Source of the DNA: a virus
Strand: one strand, 5' to 3'
Virus record (IMG/VR): IMGVR_UViG_3300045996_000592
Location: 62,001-126,000 of that record
Length of the DNA: 64,000 nt
Shown here one piece after another: positions 18,357 to 25,783 of the stretch. Position 1 is the first letter of the stretch; the number at the start of each line of letters is the position of its first letter. The translations under genes were made by a program, and so were the position numbers. The notes under the pieces are model-generated. The model was not told where the DNA came from. It saw only the letters and a program-made list of their open reading frames with translations, and did not search any database.

Positions 18357-19037
18357 TTATCTTAATACGTGGTTGTTATCGTGATTTTGGTCGGAGGGTA
18401 TTTGGCCCGGGGCTATCCCAAGGGACTGGAATAATTTATTTTCCGCTCTCGAAATAATGTAGTCGGGGATATTACACACCTGCTCTTGACGGGGTAGGCA
18501 CTTCTCATCCGAGTCACACTTGTACGCGGATATGTCGTCCTCAGGAGCGCCGATAATCTTTACCGCCGGCCAGTCTATGTCAGGGAAGTAAAGATGATTG
18601 TTGAGTTCCCAGTAGTACTTGGTAGTATTCCTGAGGTACTTGAAATTACTCTGACGGGTCATCTTGGCGTACTTCTCCGGCGTGGTAGGGGAAAGTTCTA
18701 CTGAGCCATCCAGAGAGGACACACTGCGTATCAGTATCCCGTAATACCCCTCGAAGAACGCAGGTAGCGGGCACTCGGTACGCATGATCTTCACCCCGGA
18801 TTTTATCCCGGAACAGGCTGCTTCGACTTTATCTACTTCTACCAGGTCAACCTTCTCCAGGCTCTCCATGATGGAGTTATAACACAGAATACGGGACTGC
18901 CCATCGAGCTCCTTCATCACCTCGTATATATGAGGTCTCATCATATTGTATAATTCCCGGTCCGTCAAAAATGAATCGACAGACTGGGCTTTAAGTTTTT
19001 TCCGTAAACGGCTGGTTATTTCTCCGTAGGTGACCAT
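18357..19037 (-). CDS. Tail ring/adaptor protein, crAss-like type (226 aa)
   Basis: MVTYGEITSRLRKKLKAQSV followed by LTDRELYNMMRPHIYEVMK gives the helical start seen in head-tail connector and ring proteins. The remainder is mixed alpha/beta with several Cys residues (IPDYIISRAENKLFQSLGIA near the C-terminus). It lies between the 205-aa conserved protein and the 372-aa ring protein in a tight operon (4- and 9-nt gaps). The position, size and fold type suggest one of the stacked ring proteins of the tail. Confidence 0.65.
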   Translation of the reverse strand: MVTYGEITSRLRKKLKAQSVDSFLTDRELYNMMRPHIYEVMKELDGQSRILCYNSIMESLEKVDLVEVDKVEAACSGIKSGVKIMRTECPLPAFFEGYYGILIRSVSSLDGSVELSPTTPEKYAKMTRQSNFKYLRNTTKYYWELNNHLYFPDIDWPAVKIIGAPEDDISAYKCDSDEKCLPRQEQVCNIPDYIISRAENKLFQSLGIAPGQIPSDQNHDNNHVLR

Positions 19038-19046
19038 TGGGTGGGG

Positions 19047-19664
19047 TTAGTCGAGGTCGAACTCGTTATAGTTCTTCAGTATCTCCTGTTCATCCTTCTT
19101 CCGGTAGTGTTTGTAGTTACGCTTCCTGAAGAGTTTTGAGATATACCGGATGTTGTCTATAATGACGTACTGCTTGTATCTCTCCGGGTAGGATCTGGCT
19201 ACCGCTCTCTTGAACTCCCGGCAGAACTCCCGGTCCATGTGCCAGAGGTCGTGGTTCCTGAATGTCCTGCGGGATACTTCCGAGAGGTCTGTGAAGCTGG
19301 TCTCGTAGTTGGTGTAAAATATCTTGGCCAGCCACTGGTTACTTTCGAAGTTCTGGTGCTGTACCTTCTGGCCGAGCTCCTGTGATTTTTGGGCGTCGGG
19401 GTTATCCCGAACCTTTCTCTTACAGGAGCCTATAAAAATATAGCCCATCTGGGCCAGTAGCTCTACGCCGTCCCGCACTCTGATGATAGTTTCGTACTGT
19501 TCTTTGTTAAAGGTGAGTACGATCTCTTTTATCAGGTTATCTGGGACATCCTTCAGCTCCGGGTGCTTATCGCGGAGCCACTTATAGAACTCAGCGTTAA
19601 GCGTGGTGGTCTTCTTTTTACGGAACCTGGGAGCGTTAAGATCTGGTTTTCGGTACGGCTTCAA
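19047..19664 (-). CDS. Conserved basic virion-module protein (205 aa)
   Basis: A basic, aromatic-rich protein with the segment VELLAQMGYIFIGSCKRKV and a C-terminus ending YNEFDLD. I recognise this pattern (RDGVEL...GYxFIGxC, then YERYKKYVIID...LFRKxxYK) as a small protein that recurs in crAss-like phages beside the tail-ring genes. Its function is not known; the charge suggests nucleic-acid contact. It is the first gene after a candidate promoter and hairpin (19697-19731) and would start the tail transcript. Confidence 0.6.
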   Translation of the reverse strand: MKPYRKPDLNAPRFRKKKTTTLNAEFYKWLRDKHPELKDVPDNLIKEIVLTFNKEQYETIIRVRDGVELLAQMGYIFIGSCKRKVRDNPDAQKSQELGQKVQHQNFESNQWLAKIFYTNYETSFTDLSEVSRRTFRNHDLWHMDREFCREFKRAVARSYPERYKQYVIIDNIRYISKLFRKRNYKHYRKKDEQEILKNYNEFDLD

Positions 19665-19696
19665 AATGATAGTGGTTTATAGGGGCCGGCTCCTTA

Positions 19697-19731
19697 ATAA
19701 ATTAAGACTATTTAGGCGTTCTACCTAAATA
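19697..19731 (-). promoter_or_regulatory. Candidate promoter plus 8-bp inverted repeat before the tail genes
   Basis: TAATTTAT on the minus strand (19697-19704) with a TTTA 21 nt upstream resembles the promoter set here. The inverted repeat tatttagg/cctaaata (19709-19716 and 19724-19731, 7-nt loop) lies between the two boxes, so it could be an operator or a weak hairpin terminator for the small membrane protein gene upstream. Confidence 0.4.
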
Positions 19732-19743
19732 AACTGGGGAGGT

Positions 19744-19899
19744 TTACCAGGCGTCTTCCCTGTGAAGTAGTCCGAGGATAAGGCCTATTACCGCCATCAC
19801 CAAGAGTACGTAAATCGTTGAGCCGGCGTTAAAGACAAAAGCTCCGAGTATCCATCCTGTAAAGAGGATGGCAGATACAATATATAGTAGTGATTTCAT
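19744..19899 (-). CDS. Small membrane protein of the lmo0937/DUF5670 type (51 aa)
   Basis: This gene is too short for standard ORF cut-offs: ATG at 19899, stop at 19744. MKSLLYIVSAILFTGWILG, then AFVFNAGSTIYVLLVMAV and IGLILGLL make two membrane helices of the pattern seen in the bacterial lmo0937-family small membrane proteins (MKSLLYxxAxxLxxxWxxGFFxF...GxxIHxLLVxAxI). These are host proteins, common in Bacteroidota, of unknown function. It probably came from a host. It lies between small phage genes in the same orientation. Confidence 0.75.
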   Translation of the reverse strand: MKSLLYIVSAILFTGWILGAFVFNAGSTIYVLLVMAVIGLILGLLHREDAW

Positions 19900-19911
19900 A
19901 TTAGTCAGTCT

Positions 19912-20214
19912 TTATAAATCCATCATCCGACACCACCTCTCAAACCGGTCATATACTACCTCGGTAAGTGGTTCATAGAGTCCGGGGTTAGTGTCGTTAA
20001 GTTTATAGCCAGTCATCTTCTCGTTATCTACCATCAGCATAGTTCTCTTATCTCCTATGAAAACGTAGGCGTACTTCAACCGGTCGCGGAGTTGTTGTTC
20101 TGGGGTACGTTCAGGTATCGGTTCTCCCCATAAGACATGGCGCTCGAAATCACGGGATCTCTTAGCTGCTAACTCCTTCCAGAGCTCCGCCTCTTTTTGT
20201 GGCATCCAAATCAT
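19912..20214 (-). CDS. Hypothetical protein (100 aa)
   Basis: Charged and helical, with Trp-rich termini (MIWMPQKEAELWKELAAKR ... RFERWCRMMDL). No family recognised. It is tightly packed between the small membrane protein gene and the acidic 127-aa gene, in the run of small minus-strand genes at 19.7-22.3 kb. Confidence 0.55.
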   Translation of the reverse strand: MIWMPQKEAELWKELAAKRSRDFERHVLWGEPIPERTPEQQLRDRLKYAYVFIGDKRTMLMVDNEKMTGYKLNDTNPGLYEPLTEVVYDRFERWCRMMDL

Positions 20215-20215
20215 A

Positions 20216-20599
20216 TTAGTCAGTCTTTATAGGTATAAACTCTATATTTGATATTCCTCCTCCGGTACTGTAGTCATCGAATCCGGCTTCCTGCCATCTT
20301 TCGTACCAACCTTCTTCTTCAGAGTCCTGGTTATTTAGTTCGTCCCAGAGTTCCCTCTTATCCACTGGTATCATGTACCAGTGGCCAGAATCGTCCCGGT
20401 CGAAGAAGTGATGATTACTCAGGAAGGCGCCAGCCTCGTCCAGCAGCGCCCGCACCTCGGTATGGTTTTCCCTGAATCTCAGGTACTCCTCGATGTCTTT
20501 AGAAAGGTCCTCTACGTTCATATCAACGGTAGAGGATAACCCTTTAGCTAACTGGATACACCAGTTAGCTCTTTTCAGTAGGTCTATTGTATTGGTCAT
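20216..20599 (-). CDS. Hypothetical acidic protein (127 aa)
   Basis: A helical N-terminal half (IDLLKRANWCIQLAKGL) and an acidic, Trp-rich C-terminal half (EEGWYERWQEAGFDDY). Its start overlaps the preceding stop by 4 nt (ATGA), indicating translational coupling. No family recognised. Confidence 0.6.
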   Translation of the reverse strand: MTNTIDLLKRANWCIQLAKGLSSTVDMNVEDLSKDIEEYLRFRENHTEVRALLDEAGAFLSNHHFFDRDDSGHWYMIPVDKRELWDELNNQDSEEEGWYERWQEAGFDDYSTGGGISNIEFIPIKTD

Positions 20600-20994
20600 T
20601 TTCTCTTATTGGTTTTATACTTATAACTGCCGACGGTCAAACCCGAGTTAGGCCTCTTCTCCAACCCATCCATTATACGTTTAGCACATTCCTCTCCGTA
20701 CTGCTCAGTGAGCTGGTCTAACCGGTGGGAAACAGTTACGTACTGGAGTTTGGTGCCCGGCTCTTGTGTGATCTGATCCTGGAATCTTTCCGCCTCGTCT
20801 TTTATGGCCTGGTTAAACATTTCCAAACCGACCTTACCAGTTACAGTGCCGCCAGGTAATCTGTAAAATCCGCCCCCGAGATCTTTTACAGATAAATCTT
20901 CCAAGTCTTCGAATGCCTCATTAAATTTCTGAGTAAACTCTTCCTCGGTCATCGGGATTTTTACGGAGATCGGGTCATTAGGGCCGTAACTCAT
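20596..20994 (-). CDS. Hypothetical protein (132 aa)
   Basis: An acidic helical protein beginning MSYGPNDPISVKIPMTEEEF, with a basic C-terminal tail (GSYKYKTNKRK). It overlaps both neighbours by 4 nt. No domain recognised; perhaps a small regulator or inhibitor of host functions, but that is only a guess from size and gene crowding. Confidence 0.6.
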   Translation of the reverse strand: MSYGPNDPISVKIPMTEEEFTQKFNEAFEDLEDLSVKDLGGGFYRLPGGTVTGKVGLEMFNQAIKDEAERFQDQITQEPGTKLQYVTVSHRLDQLTEQYGEECAKRIMDGLEKRPNSGLTVGSYKYKTNKRK

Positions 20995-21260
20995 ATTCGA
21001 GGACTACCTCCGTAAGTCTCCATACACTGAACACATAAAGCGGCGATTTTCCTCAGGTAAACCGTGGTTTTTTCATGAGGAGTAGACTCGGTATACCATG
21101 ATTCTAGCGCCTTATTTAAGTTTAGCTGAATGGCTGATAAGGTATCTCCTACATGGAGTTCTGGAATGATGTCCGGGTGAGTAGTGTCTAACTTCAGTCG
21201 ATCTTGGTAGTCCCTCTCCGAACTTATTATTTCATAAACCTGCTCTCTATTCATTATCAC
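20991..21260 (-). CDS. Hypothetical protein (89 aa)
   Basis: MNREQVYEIISSERDYQDRL is the start of a small phage protein type that recurs in many tailed phages (an 'ERxxQ' N-terminus followed by a helical bundle with LRKIAALCVQCMETYG). The function is unknown. The start could be the Met at 21260 or the one two codons later. It overlaps the neighbouring genes at both ends. Confidence 0.65.
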   Translation of the reverse strand: MIMNREQVYEIISSERDYQDRLKLDTTHPDIIPELHVGDTLSAIQLNLNKALESWYTESTPHEKTTVYLRKIAALCVQCMETYGGSPRI

Positions 21261-21474
21261 AGGGAATTATGTCCACGTAATACTCCTTACCTTCTATCAG
21301 CTGTTCTGCAGCGCTCCCGTTGATGGTGTTAAAGTTCAGTGACCCGGCCGGGGTGTATTTCCAGAACTGCTCGTTCTCTGGGCTACCTGAGGTTACTGCT
21401 CCGAGGGTTATGTTATAACCTTCTTCTGTCTTGATGTTCTGCCATACGGAGAACTTGCACCTTACTTTAGTCAT
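21247..21474 (-). CDS. Hypothetical beta-rich protein (75 aa)
   Basis: MTKVRCKFSVWQNIKTEEGY ... VTSGSPENEQFWKYTPAGSLNFNTING matches a small all-beta protein found in many phages (a 'CxSVxxxxxG...V...SPEN..F...TP.G.l.l' pattern). No role is known. It overlaps the next gene by 14 nt. Confidence 0.7.
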   Translation of the reverse strand: MTKVRCKFSVWQNIKTEEGYNITLGAVTSGSPENEQFWKYTPAGSLNFNTINGSAAEQLIEGKEYYVDIIPCDNE

Positions 21475-21478
21475 ATAG

Positions 21479-22081
21479 TTAGTTGGTTTTATTAGATAAC
21501 GTGAATTGATAGTACTCTTTAGCCGCTCTCAGTTGATCTTCATCTTTTACATAAAACTCCCAGTTATCCTTCCCCACCTCTACGCCTATCACATCTATAA
21601 CAAAAGTTTTAGGAATAAAAGGGAAGCTCCGAACGAGGAAGTTTTTACTTCCAATTGAGTGTTTTTCATCGGGGGTGTTATTGAAAATCGCTGTCCCCGA
21701 CCATGTAGCCCCTTTTGTGTCCTTCCAGGTGATAGCGTATATATAGTGTACGGAACCGTCCGGGTTTTTGAATAATCCTCCTTCCCGGTTATTTTGGTAC
21801 AAGATTCTACCACCCATCTCCTCTGAGATATTAACCCACTCATCGTCAGTCCCCATAATAGGTGTGATAGGTTCGAAGAGACAGAGTTTCTTTATAGCAG
21901 AAGAAACAGCCCCGGCAGTATAAGGAGCAGACCCGCCTGATTGTCCTGACTCAGCGAACTTATTGACTAGTGATAATATTTCCGGAATGAACTCCTTTAT
22001 TATTGGTGGGTTGTCCTCTGTAGGGTACATGTCACAGAGAATCCTGAGTTCCTTTTCTGCGTGTTTAAGTAGATTACTCAT
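21479..22081 (-). CDS. Hypothetical phage protein with a substrate-binding-like beta domain (200 aa)
   Basis: An N-terminal helical part (residues 1-60) is followed by FEPITPIMGTDDEWVNISE, FKNPDGSVHYIYAITWKDTKG, and FVIDVIGVEVGKDNWEFYVKD. The latter half resembles a small beta-sheet protein repeatedly found in phages ('LTpltGedeEW ... y.k ... GstvyYidai....g.tw.G......tg'). The function is unknown. It follows the zinc-ribbon gene by 3 nt. Confidence 0.7.
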   Translation of the reverse strand: MSNLLKHAEKELRILCDMYPTEDNPPIIKEFIPEILSLVNKFAESGQSGGSAPYTAGAVSSAIKKLCLFEPITPIMGTDDEWVNISEEMGGRILYQNNREGGLFKNPDGSVHYIYAITWKDTKGATWSGTAIFNNTPDEKHSIGSKNFLVRSFPFIPKTFVIDVIGVEVGKDNWEFYVKDEDQLRAAKEYYQFTLSNKTN

Positions 22082-22084
22082 ATT

Positions 22085-22285
22085 TTACTTATTTTTTGGG
22101 TAACAGATTTTCTTTAAGTCCTTCTCAACCTTAGACTCACTTATCTTCTGGTTGGCGGCCATGTCGGGGTGAATAATCTCAAGACAGCCCATACACATCC
22201 ACTTATAGTTTACCTGCGGTACAGGTACTGTTCTGAATAAGGGAACGTCAAATACGGAGTCCTCGCAGTTATCGCACTTTAACAT
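22085..22285 (-). CDS. Zinc-ribbon-like small protein (66 aa)
   Basis: Two CxxC pairs (Cys4/Cys7 in KCDNCED and Cys31/Cys34 in WMCMGCLE) suggest one zinc site; the C-terminal half is basic and helical. The start follows AAAAAACCTATCTAATG. Function unknown; it lies just after the metallophosphoesterase gene. Confidence 0.65.
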   Translation of the reverse strand: MLKCDNCEDSVFDVPLFRTVPVPQVNYKWMCMGCLEIIHPDMAANQKISESKVEKDLKKICYPKNK

Positions 22286-22297
22286 TAGATAGGTTTT

Positions 22298-23557
22298 TTA
22301 TTCGTAGTACCGGAACTCACCGGTAGATCCTTTGGTTTCAGAATGCAGCTCGATGATCCCTCCGCGGTTGTTACCAGTCCACTTGTTTGAGTAGTGGTAG
22401 TAGTCTAAGGTGGTCAGACTAGGTAAAATTCTCGAGGTAAACCCGTTAATCTCATTCTCAGTGATGTACGCGATCTGCTTCTTCTTATGGTAGTGGCCGG
22501 TATAGAGAGTACGATACTTGGTGTTCCCCCAGTCTTTGGCCCACTCAGTGGCAAACGTCAAAGGAGACTTCTGCACATCGAAATCACCGTGTTCAAAGGA
22601 TAGGAAACTGTTACCATAGACCACCACCTTCCTCTCCGCGTACTCTATGTCCCAGATGATGTTTTTGGACTGGATACACTTCGATAACGAATAGGCTATA
22701 TGCGCCTCAGTCAGGCGGCTATGGTTCCCCGGAATATAAACCACCTGTAGGGTATTACAGAACTGTTTACAGTAGTTCACAACCCAGAACATCAGGTCAA
22801 ACGCCAGTTTATATGCGTCATACGCTGACATCGAGTTGTCTACTAAAGTTTTCTGTGACGTAGTGTACCCGAGAAAGGTATCCATGTTCACGAGATCTCC
22901 ACCGAGTACCAGAATTATCTTATCCAGTTTGGCTGAGTGGTAGGCGCGACCTACGAGGTTCTGTACGCAGTTCTTCACTGAGGTCTCGATATCGTGGGGA
23001 ACCATTGTGGACTTCCCGACGTGCACATCCTGTAAACTAAGTATGGCGCATGTTTTATCAGAGAAGTTCTTGTTGATAGTGGGTATGGGGGCTGGCTTAT
23101 AACTAAACTTATATTTACTGAGGACGTCGTCTATGGCGGTAACCGGGTCAGATTTCTTCCTACCGACGTTACCGGAAATACACCAGTACCGATCTCCCTG
23201 GCGCGTCTGTTTTTCCTTGTTCCAGTAACTAACCAGTTTCCAGTTAGTTCCGGTCAGTTTTAACCTTTTTTCAATCTCTTCCGGGCTGAGGGGCTCTGAC
23301 GTAAGGTGTGCGGTGAAAGCACCTGTTCCCTTCTCAATATTCTCTGAGAACTCCACTATCTTATCCTCCAGGGCTGAGATATACTCAGTGGTCTCAAGAT
23401 TACCGGATATACCCCCGGTCCCGTAACCCGATAACTCAGTCCGGATAGACCTGAACTCTTCGGGGCTTACCCCGGATTTCTTAGCCAACCGGGTAGAGTT
23501 CAGCTTCTTATTTTTCGGGTCAGATAAGATCTCCCGTACTCTGTCTTTAGTAGTCAT
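22298..23557 (-). CDS. Calcineurin-like metallophosphoesterase with N-terminal helix-turn-helix (419 aa)
   Basis: All metal-binding motifs of the calcineurin superfamily are present: Asp177-x-His179 (LQDVHVG), Gly-Asp221 (GGDLVN), Asn278-His279 (IPGNHS), His323 (FEHGDF) and His355-x-His357 (TGHYHKKK). The first 45 residues form a probable helix-turn-helix (TRLAKKSGVSPEEFRSIRTE). Phage members of this group are usually annotated as DNA metallophosphoesterases, related to SbcD/Mre11 nucleases, but the substrate is unproven. It is the first gene of the 19.7-23.6 kb run, downstream of a weak promoter. Confidence 0.85.
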   Translation of the reverse strand: MTTKDRVREILSDPKNKKLNSTRLAKKSGVSPEEFRSIRTELSGYGTGGISGNLETTEYISALEDKIVEFSENIEKGTGAFTAHLTSEPLSPEEIEKRLKLTGTNWKLVSYWNKEKQTRQGDRYWCISGNVGRKKSDPVTAIDDVLSKYKFSYKPAPIPTINKNFSDKTCAILSLQDVHVGKSTMVPHDIETSVKNCVQNLVGRAYHSAKLDKIILVLGGDLVNMDTFLGYTTSQKTLVDNSMSAYDAYKLAFDLMFWVVNYCKQFCNTLQVVYIPGNHSRLTEAHIAYSLSKCIQSKNIIWDIEYAERKVVVYGNSFLSFEHGDFDVQKSPLTFATEWAKDWGNTKYRTLYTGHYHKKKQIAYITENEINGFTSRILPSLTTLDYYHYSNKWTGNNRGGIIELHSETKGSTGEFRYYE

Positions 23558-23585
23558 GAAGTAGTCAGTGTTTGATTACGGATTA

Positions 23586-23617
23586 GGAAGTTATAGATTA
23601 ATAACTGGATAACCAAA
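23586..23617 (-). promoter_or_regulatory. Candidate promoter for the metallophosphoesterase gene
   Basis: Minus-strand TTTG (23614-23617), 20 nt, then TAACTTCC (23586-23593), matching TAnnTT but not the last two bases. It is divergent from the plus-strand promoter at 23624. Confidence 0.45.
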
Positions 23618-23623
23618 ATTATT

Positions 23624-23655
23624 TTTGGGTATCTAAAAAATAGTTACTAATTTAG
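23624..23655 (+). promoter_or_regulatory. Bacteroidota-type promoter of a short RNA
   Basis: Plus-strand TTTG (23624-23627), exactly 20 nt, TAATTTAG (23648-23655). There is no start codon soon after it; instead a stable stem-loop RNA and a terminator follow, so it probably drives a noncoding RNA. Confidence 0.7.
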
Positions 23656-23661
23656 TAGTAC

Positions 23662-23793
23662 CTTACTACTCCGGGAAGTTTAGTAACTAGTGTGACCTGA
23701 AGATATTTTTATACGTTAAATCCGTAACCCGGTCTGCCTGCACACTGATTACTACTTCTTCCCGGAATAGTACAGGTCAAGACCGGGTTTTTT
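23662..23793 (+). ncRNA. Candidate noncoding RNA of about 130 nt with its own promoter and terminator
   Basis: Starting about 7 nt after a promoter box, the RNA can form one long hairpin: CCGGGAAG (23671-23678) with CTTCCCGG, TAGTAA with TTACTA, and AGTGTG with CACACT, all stacked in order, plus ACTA/TAGT outside. Its 3' end holds a second, competing stem, ACCCGGTCT (23727-23735) with AGACCGGGT (23780-23788) followed by six T residues, a terminator. The two folds cross and cannot both form fully without a pseudoknot. No plus-strand ORF is present. The long interrupted helix recalls 6S-type RNAs, but the class is unknown. A 63-aa minus-strand ORF overlaps its end. Confidence 0.55.
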
Positions 23794-23943
23794 ATGTCCC
23801 GGCGGCCCGACCAACAAATTTGCCCTAAGAAGTCGGTATTCAGGCACGCAGCAGACCATCCCCGTAAGGACGGCGCCAGGGTACACTTCTTTTAAATGGG
23901 GAGTAAGGTCTTCTAAAGACTTGTTTCCTGCTTCCCAGCCCAC
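23752..23943 (-). CDS. Doubtful small ORF opposite the RNA (63 aa)
   Basis: GTG start at 23943; the product (MGWEAGNKSLEDLTPHLKEV ... LDLYYSGKK) has plausible composition but no recognised family, no promoter of the type seen here and no leader motif. It overlaps, antisense, the terminator of the candidate RNA. Either the ORF or the RNA is real; I favour the RNA. Confidence 0.25.
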   Translation of the reverse strand: MGWEAGNKSLEDLTPHLKEVYPGAVLTGMVCCVPEYRLLRANLLVGPPGHKKPGLDLYYSGKK

Positions 23944-24053
23944 TCATCAGAACTAACCGGTAAGGAGAAAATACGAGTCTATCTCTCTAAGGGGGTAGGG
24001 GGATAGACTTGTTTATTCTTACCTTCATCAGGAGTGATGGTTGGTGAGGAAGT

Positions 24054-24085
24054 TTTGGTTATCCAGAATATATTAGTTATCTTAG
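24054..24085 (+). promoter_or_regulatory. Bacteroidota-type promoter for three small plus-strand genes
   Basis: TTTG (24054-24057), 20 nt, TATCTTAG (24078-24085), a full match to the window's consensus. The first start codon consistent with it is the ATG at 24109. A hairpin (23976-23983 with 24002-24009, arms agtctatc/gatagact) lies upstream. Confidence 0.75.
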
Positions 24086-24108
24086 ATAACCTCAAAAACA
24101 GTAACATC

Positions 24109-24315
24109 ATGTTCGACGAAAAGTGGTTAAAAGAACTCATAACCCTTGTAAAGACAACCGACGTATCCGGTCTGTCAGAAGGAGAGATAAAGTGTTTATC
24201 CCCGGAGCTCAGTCACGGCAGTTTGGGCTGGATAAGTTCAGAGGTCTTTACCGGTATAACGAGACTGGAGAGTGGTATAGCATTACACCCCCGGTACCCG
24301 GTTAAGCGGACGTGA
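24109..24315 (+). CDS. Hypothetical small protein (68 aa)
   Basis: The frame is open from 24034, but the promoter lies inside that longer reading, so I start at the ATG at 24109 (MFDEKWLKELITLVKTTDV). Helical first half, then GEIKCLSPELSHGSLGWISS. No family recognised. A second frame (24123-24305) overlaps it and reads FGLDKFRGLYRYNETGEWY, also plausible, so a frameshift in this gene is possible. Confidence 0.45.
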   Translation: MFDEKWLKELITLVKTTDVSGLSEGEIKCLSPELSHGSLGWISSEVFTGITRLESGIALHPRYPVKRT

Positions 24316-24372
24316 CGAGACTCGAGCCGCCTACACTTCTATTCTTCCCGGGTCGATGAGATAGGACTGAGT

Positions 24373-24507
24373 ATGATTAAGATTATGACTAAAGAGGACC
24401 CGCTTGTTATGGGGTCTTATAAAGGTTATGATGAAGTGATGTACTACGGAAAATGCCCCTCTATTAACGAGTTAAGAATTATTATGAGACTACTTCATAT
24501 ACAATAA
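24373..24507 (+). CDS. Hypothetical very small protein (44 aa)
   Basis: ATG at 24373, stop at 24507, 4 nt before the next gene. Sequence MIKIMTKEDPLVMGSYKGYD ... YYGKCPSINELRIIMRLLHI. Codon use and tight spacing to the following ORF support it; no family recognised. Confidence 0.45.
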   Translation: MIKIMTKEDPLVMGSYKGYDEVMYYGKCPSINELRIIMRLLHIQ

Positions 24508-24511
24508 CCAT

Positions 24512-24778
24512 ATGAACCATATAGAAGGAATACACGCAGATGACCTCAAACCGGAATCAGTCATCCTCAAACGCACCGTCTACGAAGAGATGATTAATCG
24601 TATCAACCTGCTAACAGACGCACTAAAGAAAGTAACAGAGGACGGTACTCACGCTTTCGTAAGACTGGAGTTTTTCGATAGACCACCGTGCGGACCATTT
24701 GGTAAGATCCGATACCAACTCCTCAGTAAAGAGGACCTAGTAAAGCTCTGTAGGAAGGAAGCTTTCCCCTTAAAGTAA
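24512..24778 (+). CDS. Hypothetical protein (88 aa)
   Basis: MNHIEGIHADDLKPESVILK, then a helical region (YEEMINRINLLTDALKKV) and LLSKEDLVKLCRKEAF. It is probably translated with the two small genes upstream. It ends over the terminator of the opposing minus-strand operon. Function unknown. Confidence 0.6.
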   Translation: MNHIEGIHADDLKPESVILKRTVYEEMINRINLLTDALKKVTEDGTHAFVRLEFFDRPPCGPFGKIRYQLLSKEDLVKLCRKEAFPLK

Positions 24779-24803
24779 AAACCCCGGTAGAGAACTACCA
24801 GGG
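24777..24803 (-). terminator. Intrinsic terminator of the adhesion-protein operon
   Basis: On the minus strand CCCTGGTAG-ttct-CTACCGGGG (one mismatch) is followed by TTTTT. It lies 39 nt after the stop of the 312-aa gene. The same CCCCGGTAG core recurs in the terminator at 59333-59365. Confidence 0.7.
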
Positions 24804-24841
24804 CCGAGGCTAAGAATAAACCAATTAAAAATCCTAACCCG

Positions 24842-25780
24842 TTAATAGGGTGGTAAGGTTATATCCTGGGTAGAGACCAGTGTCCCGTTTGCCCAGTAGG
24901 TTTTAAAGGTGAAGGTTGAGTCTTCGTCGAGGTCTTGTGTATCTTTGGTCAGAGTAATGAACGCACTGTGCAGCCCCATAATGGACGTATCTACTGTACC
25001 TGATGTACCGATCAGATCGGCGCCATCGAATACCTTGAAGAAGGTACTACCATAAGGAGAGCCGCCCTCCCCGTACTGGGAAGAGTTTATCCAGCTCATG
25101 TAAAGTATACCCTGGGTAGCCGCGTCATTCTCGGTAACTGTAGGAGTAAACTGGTCTAAAGTAAAAGACGGGAGTTCCGCCACCGAGCCGCTCCAGGTAA
25201 CCCCGGAGTTCACATCCCAGTAGGGGATCCCGTTATAAGGAGTAAGGTCTACATCATTCCATGGTATATCCCCCTCGTTCCCGTAATCCACAGAAAAACT
25301 ATCTATATCAAGGTTGTCTATGGTAGGTTCGGCACATCCTACCTGGATCTGCGTCACCATATCCCCTATGGTCAGATAAACCGTATCCTCTGTCGTATCT
25401 GCCGAGAGTACTGCCCGGAACTGTTTCGCGGTAGTTACCCCGCTGCAGGTCTGGTCGAAGGAGCCGCTAATAACGACATCATAAGGTATCGGATGGACCG
25501 CCGTAAGCTCCCCCTGGTAATGAGCCCCGTCATGGGTTATCTCTATGCCCACGGGTACATAAAGGTTAGTACCGTATGGAACGCCGTCACTGGTACCTCC
25601 TGAGCAGCAGTCCGAATAAATCTTGCCCTCATAGGAGCCGGCCGCATCGAGTTCTATGGCGATAGTAGTACCTGAAGAGGTCACCGACGTATAAGACGAC
25701 TCACTCTTCCTGCGATAGGTGGCTATAAACCCGCAAGCCGGGGTAGGTGAAGGGGATGAAAAGGTTATGCTAAGATCCAT
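24842..25780 (-). CDS. Beta-rich probable adhesion/fibre protein (312 aa)
   Basis: Thr/Ser-rich and beta-rich throughout, with a Cys pair region (residues 60-70, YSDCCSGGTSDGVPYGTNLY) and FN3-like strands at the N-terminus (PACGFIATYRRKSESSYTSV). It is the last gene of the operon and follows an FN3 protein by 3 nt. Runs of small FN3-like and Cys-rich proteins in this place are typical of surface-exposed fibre or adhesion components of Bacteroidota phages. Receptor binding is inferred. Confidence 0.55.
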   Translation of the reverse strand: MDLSITFSSPSPTPACGFIATYRRKSESSYTSVTSSGTTIAIELDAAGSYEGKIYSDCCSGGTSDGVPYGTNLYVPVGIEITHDGAHYQGELTAVHPIPYDVVISGSFDQTCSGVTTAKQFRAVLSADTTEDTVYLTIGDMVTQIQVGCAEPTIDNLDIDSFSVDYGNEGDIPWNDVDLTPYNGIPYWDVNSGVTWSGSVAELPSFTLDQFTPTVTENDAATQGILYMSWINSSQYGEGGSPYGSTFFKVFDGADLIGTSGTVDTSIMGLHSAFITLTKDTQDLDEDSTFTFKTYWANGTLVSTQDITLPPY

Positions 25781-25783
25781 CTG

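Noticed and set aside
24123-24305. Alternative 60-codon ORF overlapping the 68-aa plus-strand gene
   Set aside because: It has no better start context than the promoter-matched ORF; its late part reads well, so a frameshift remains possible but unproven.
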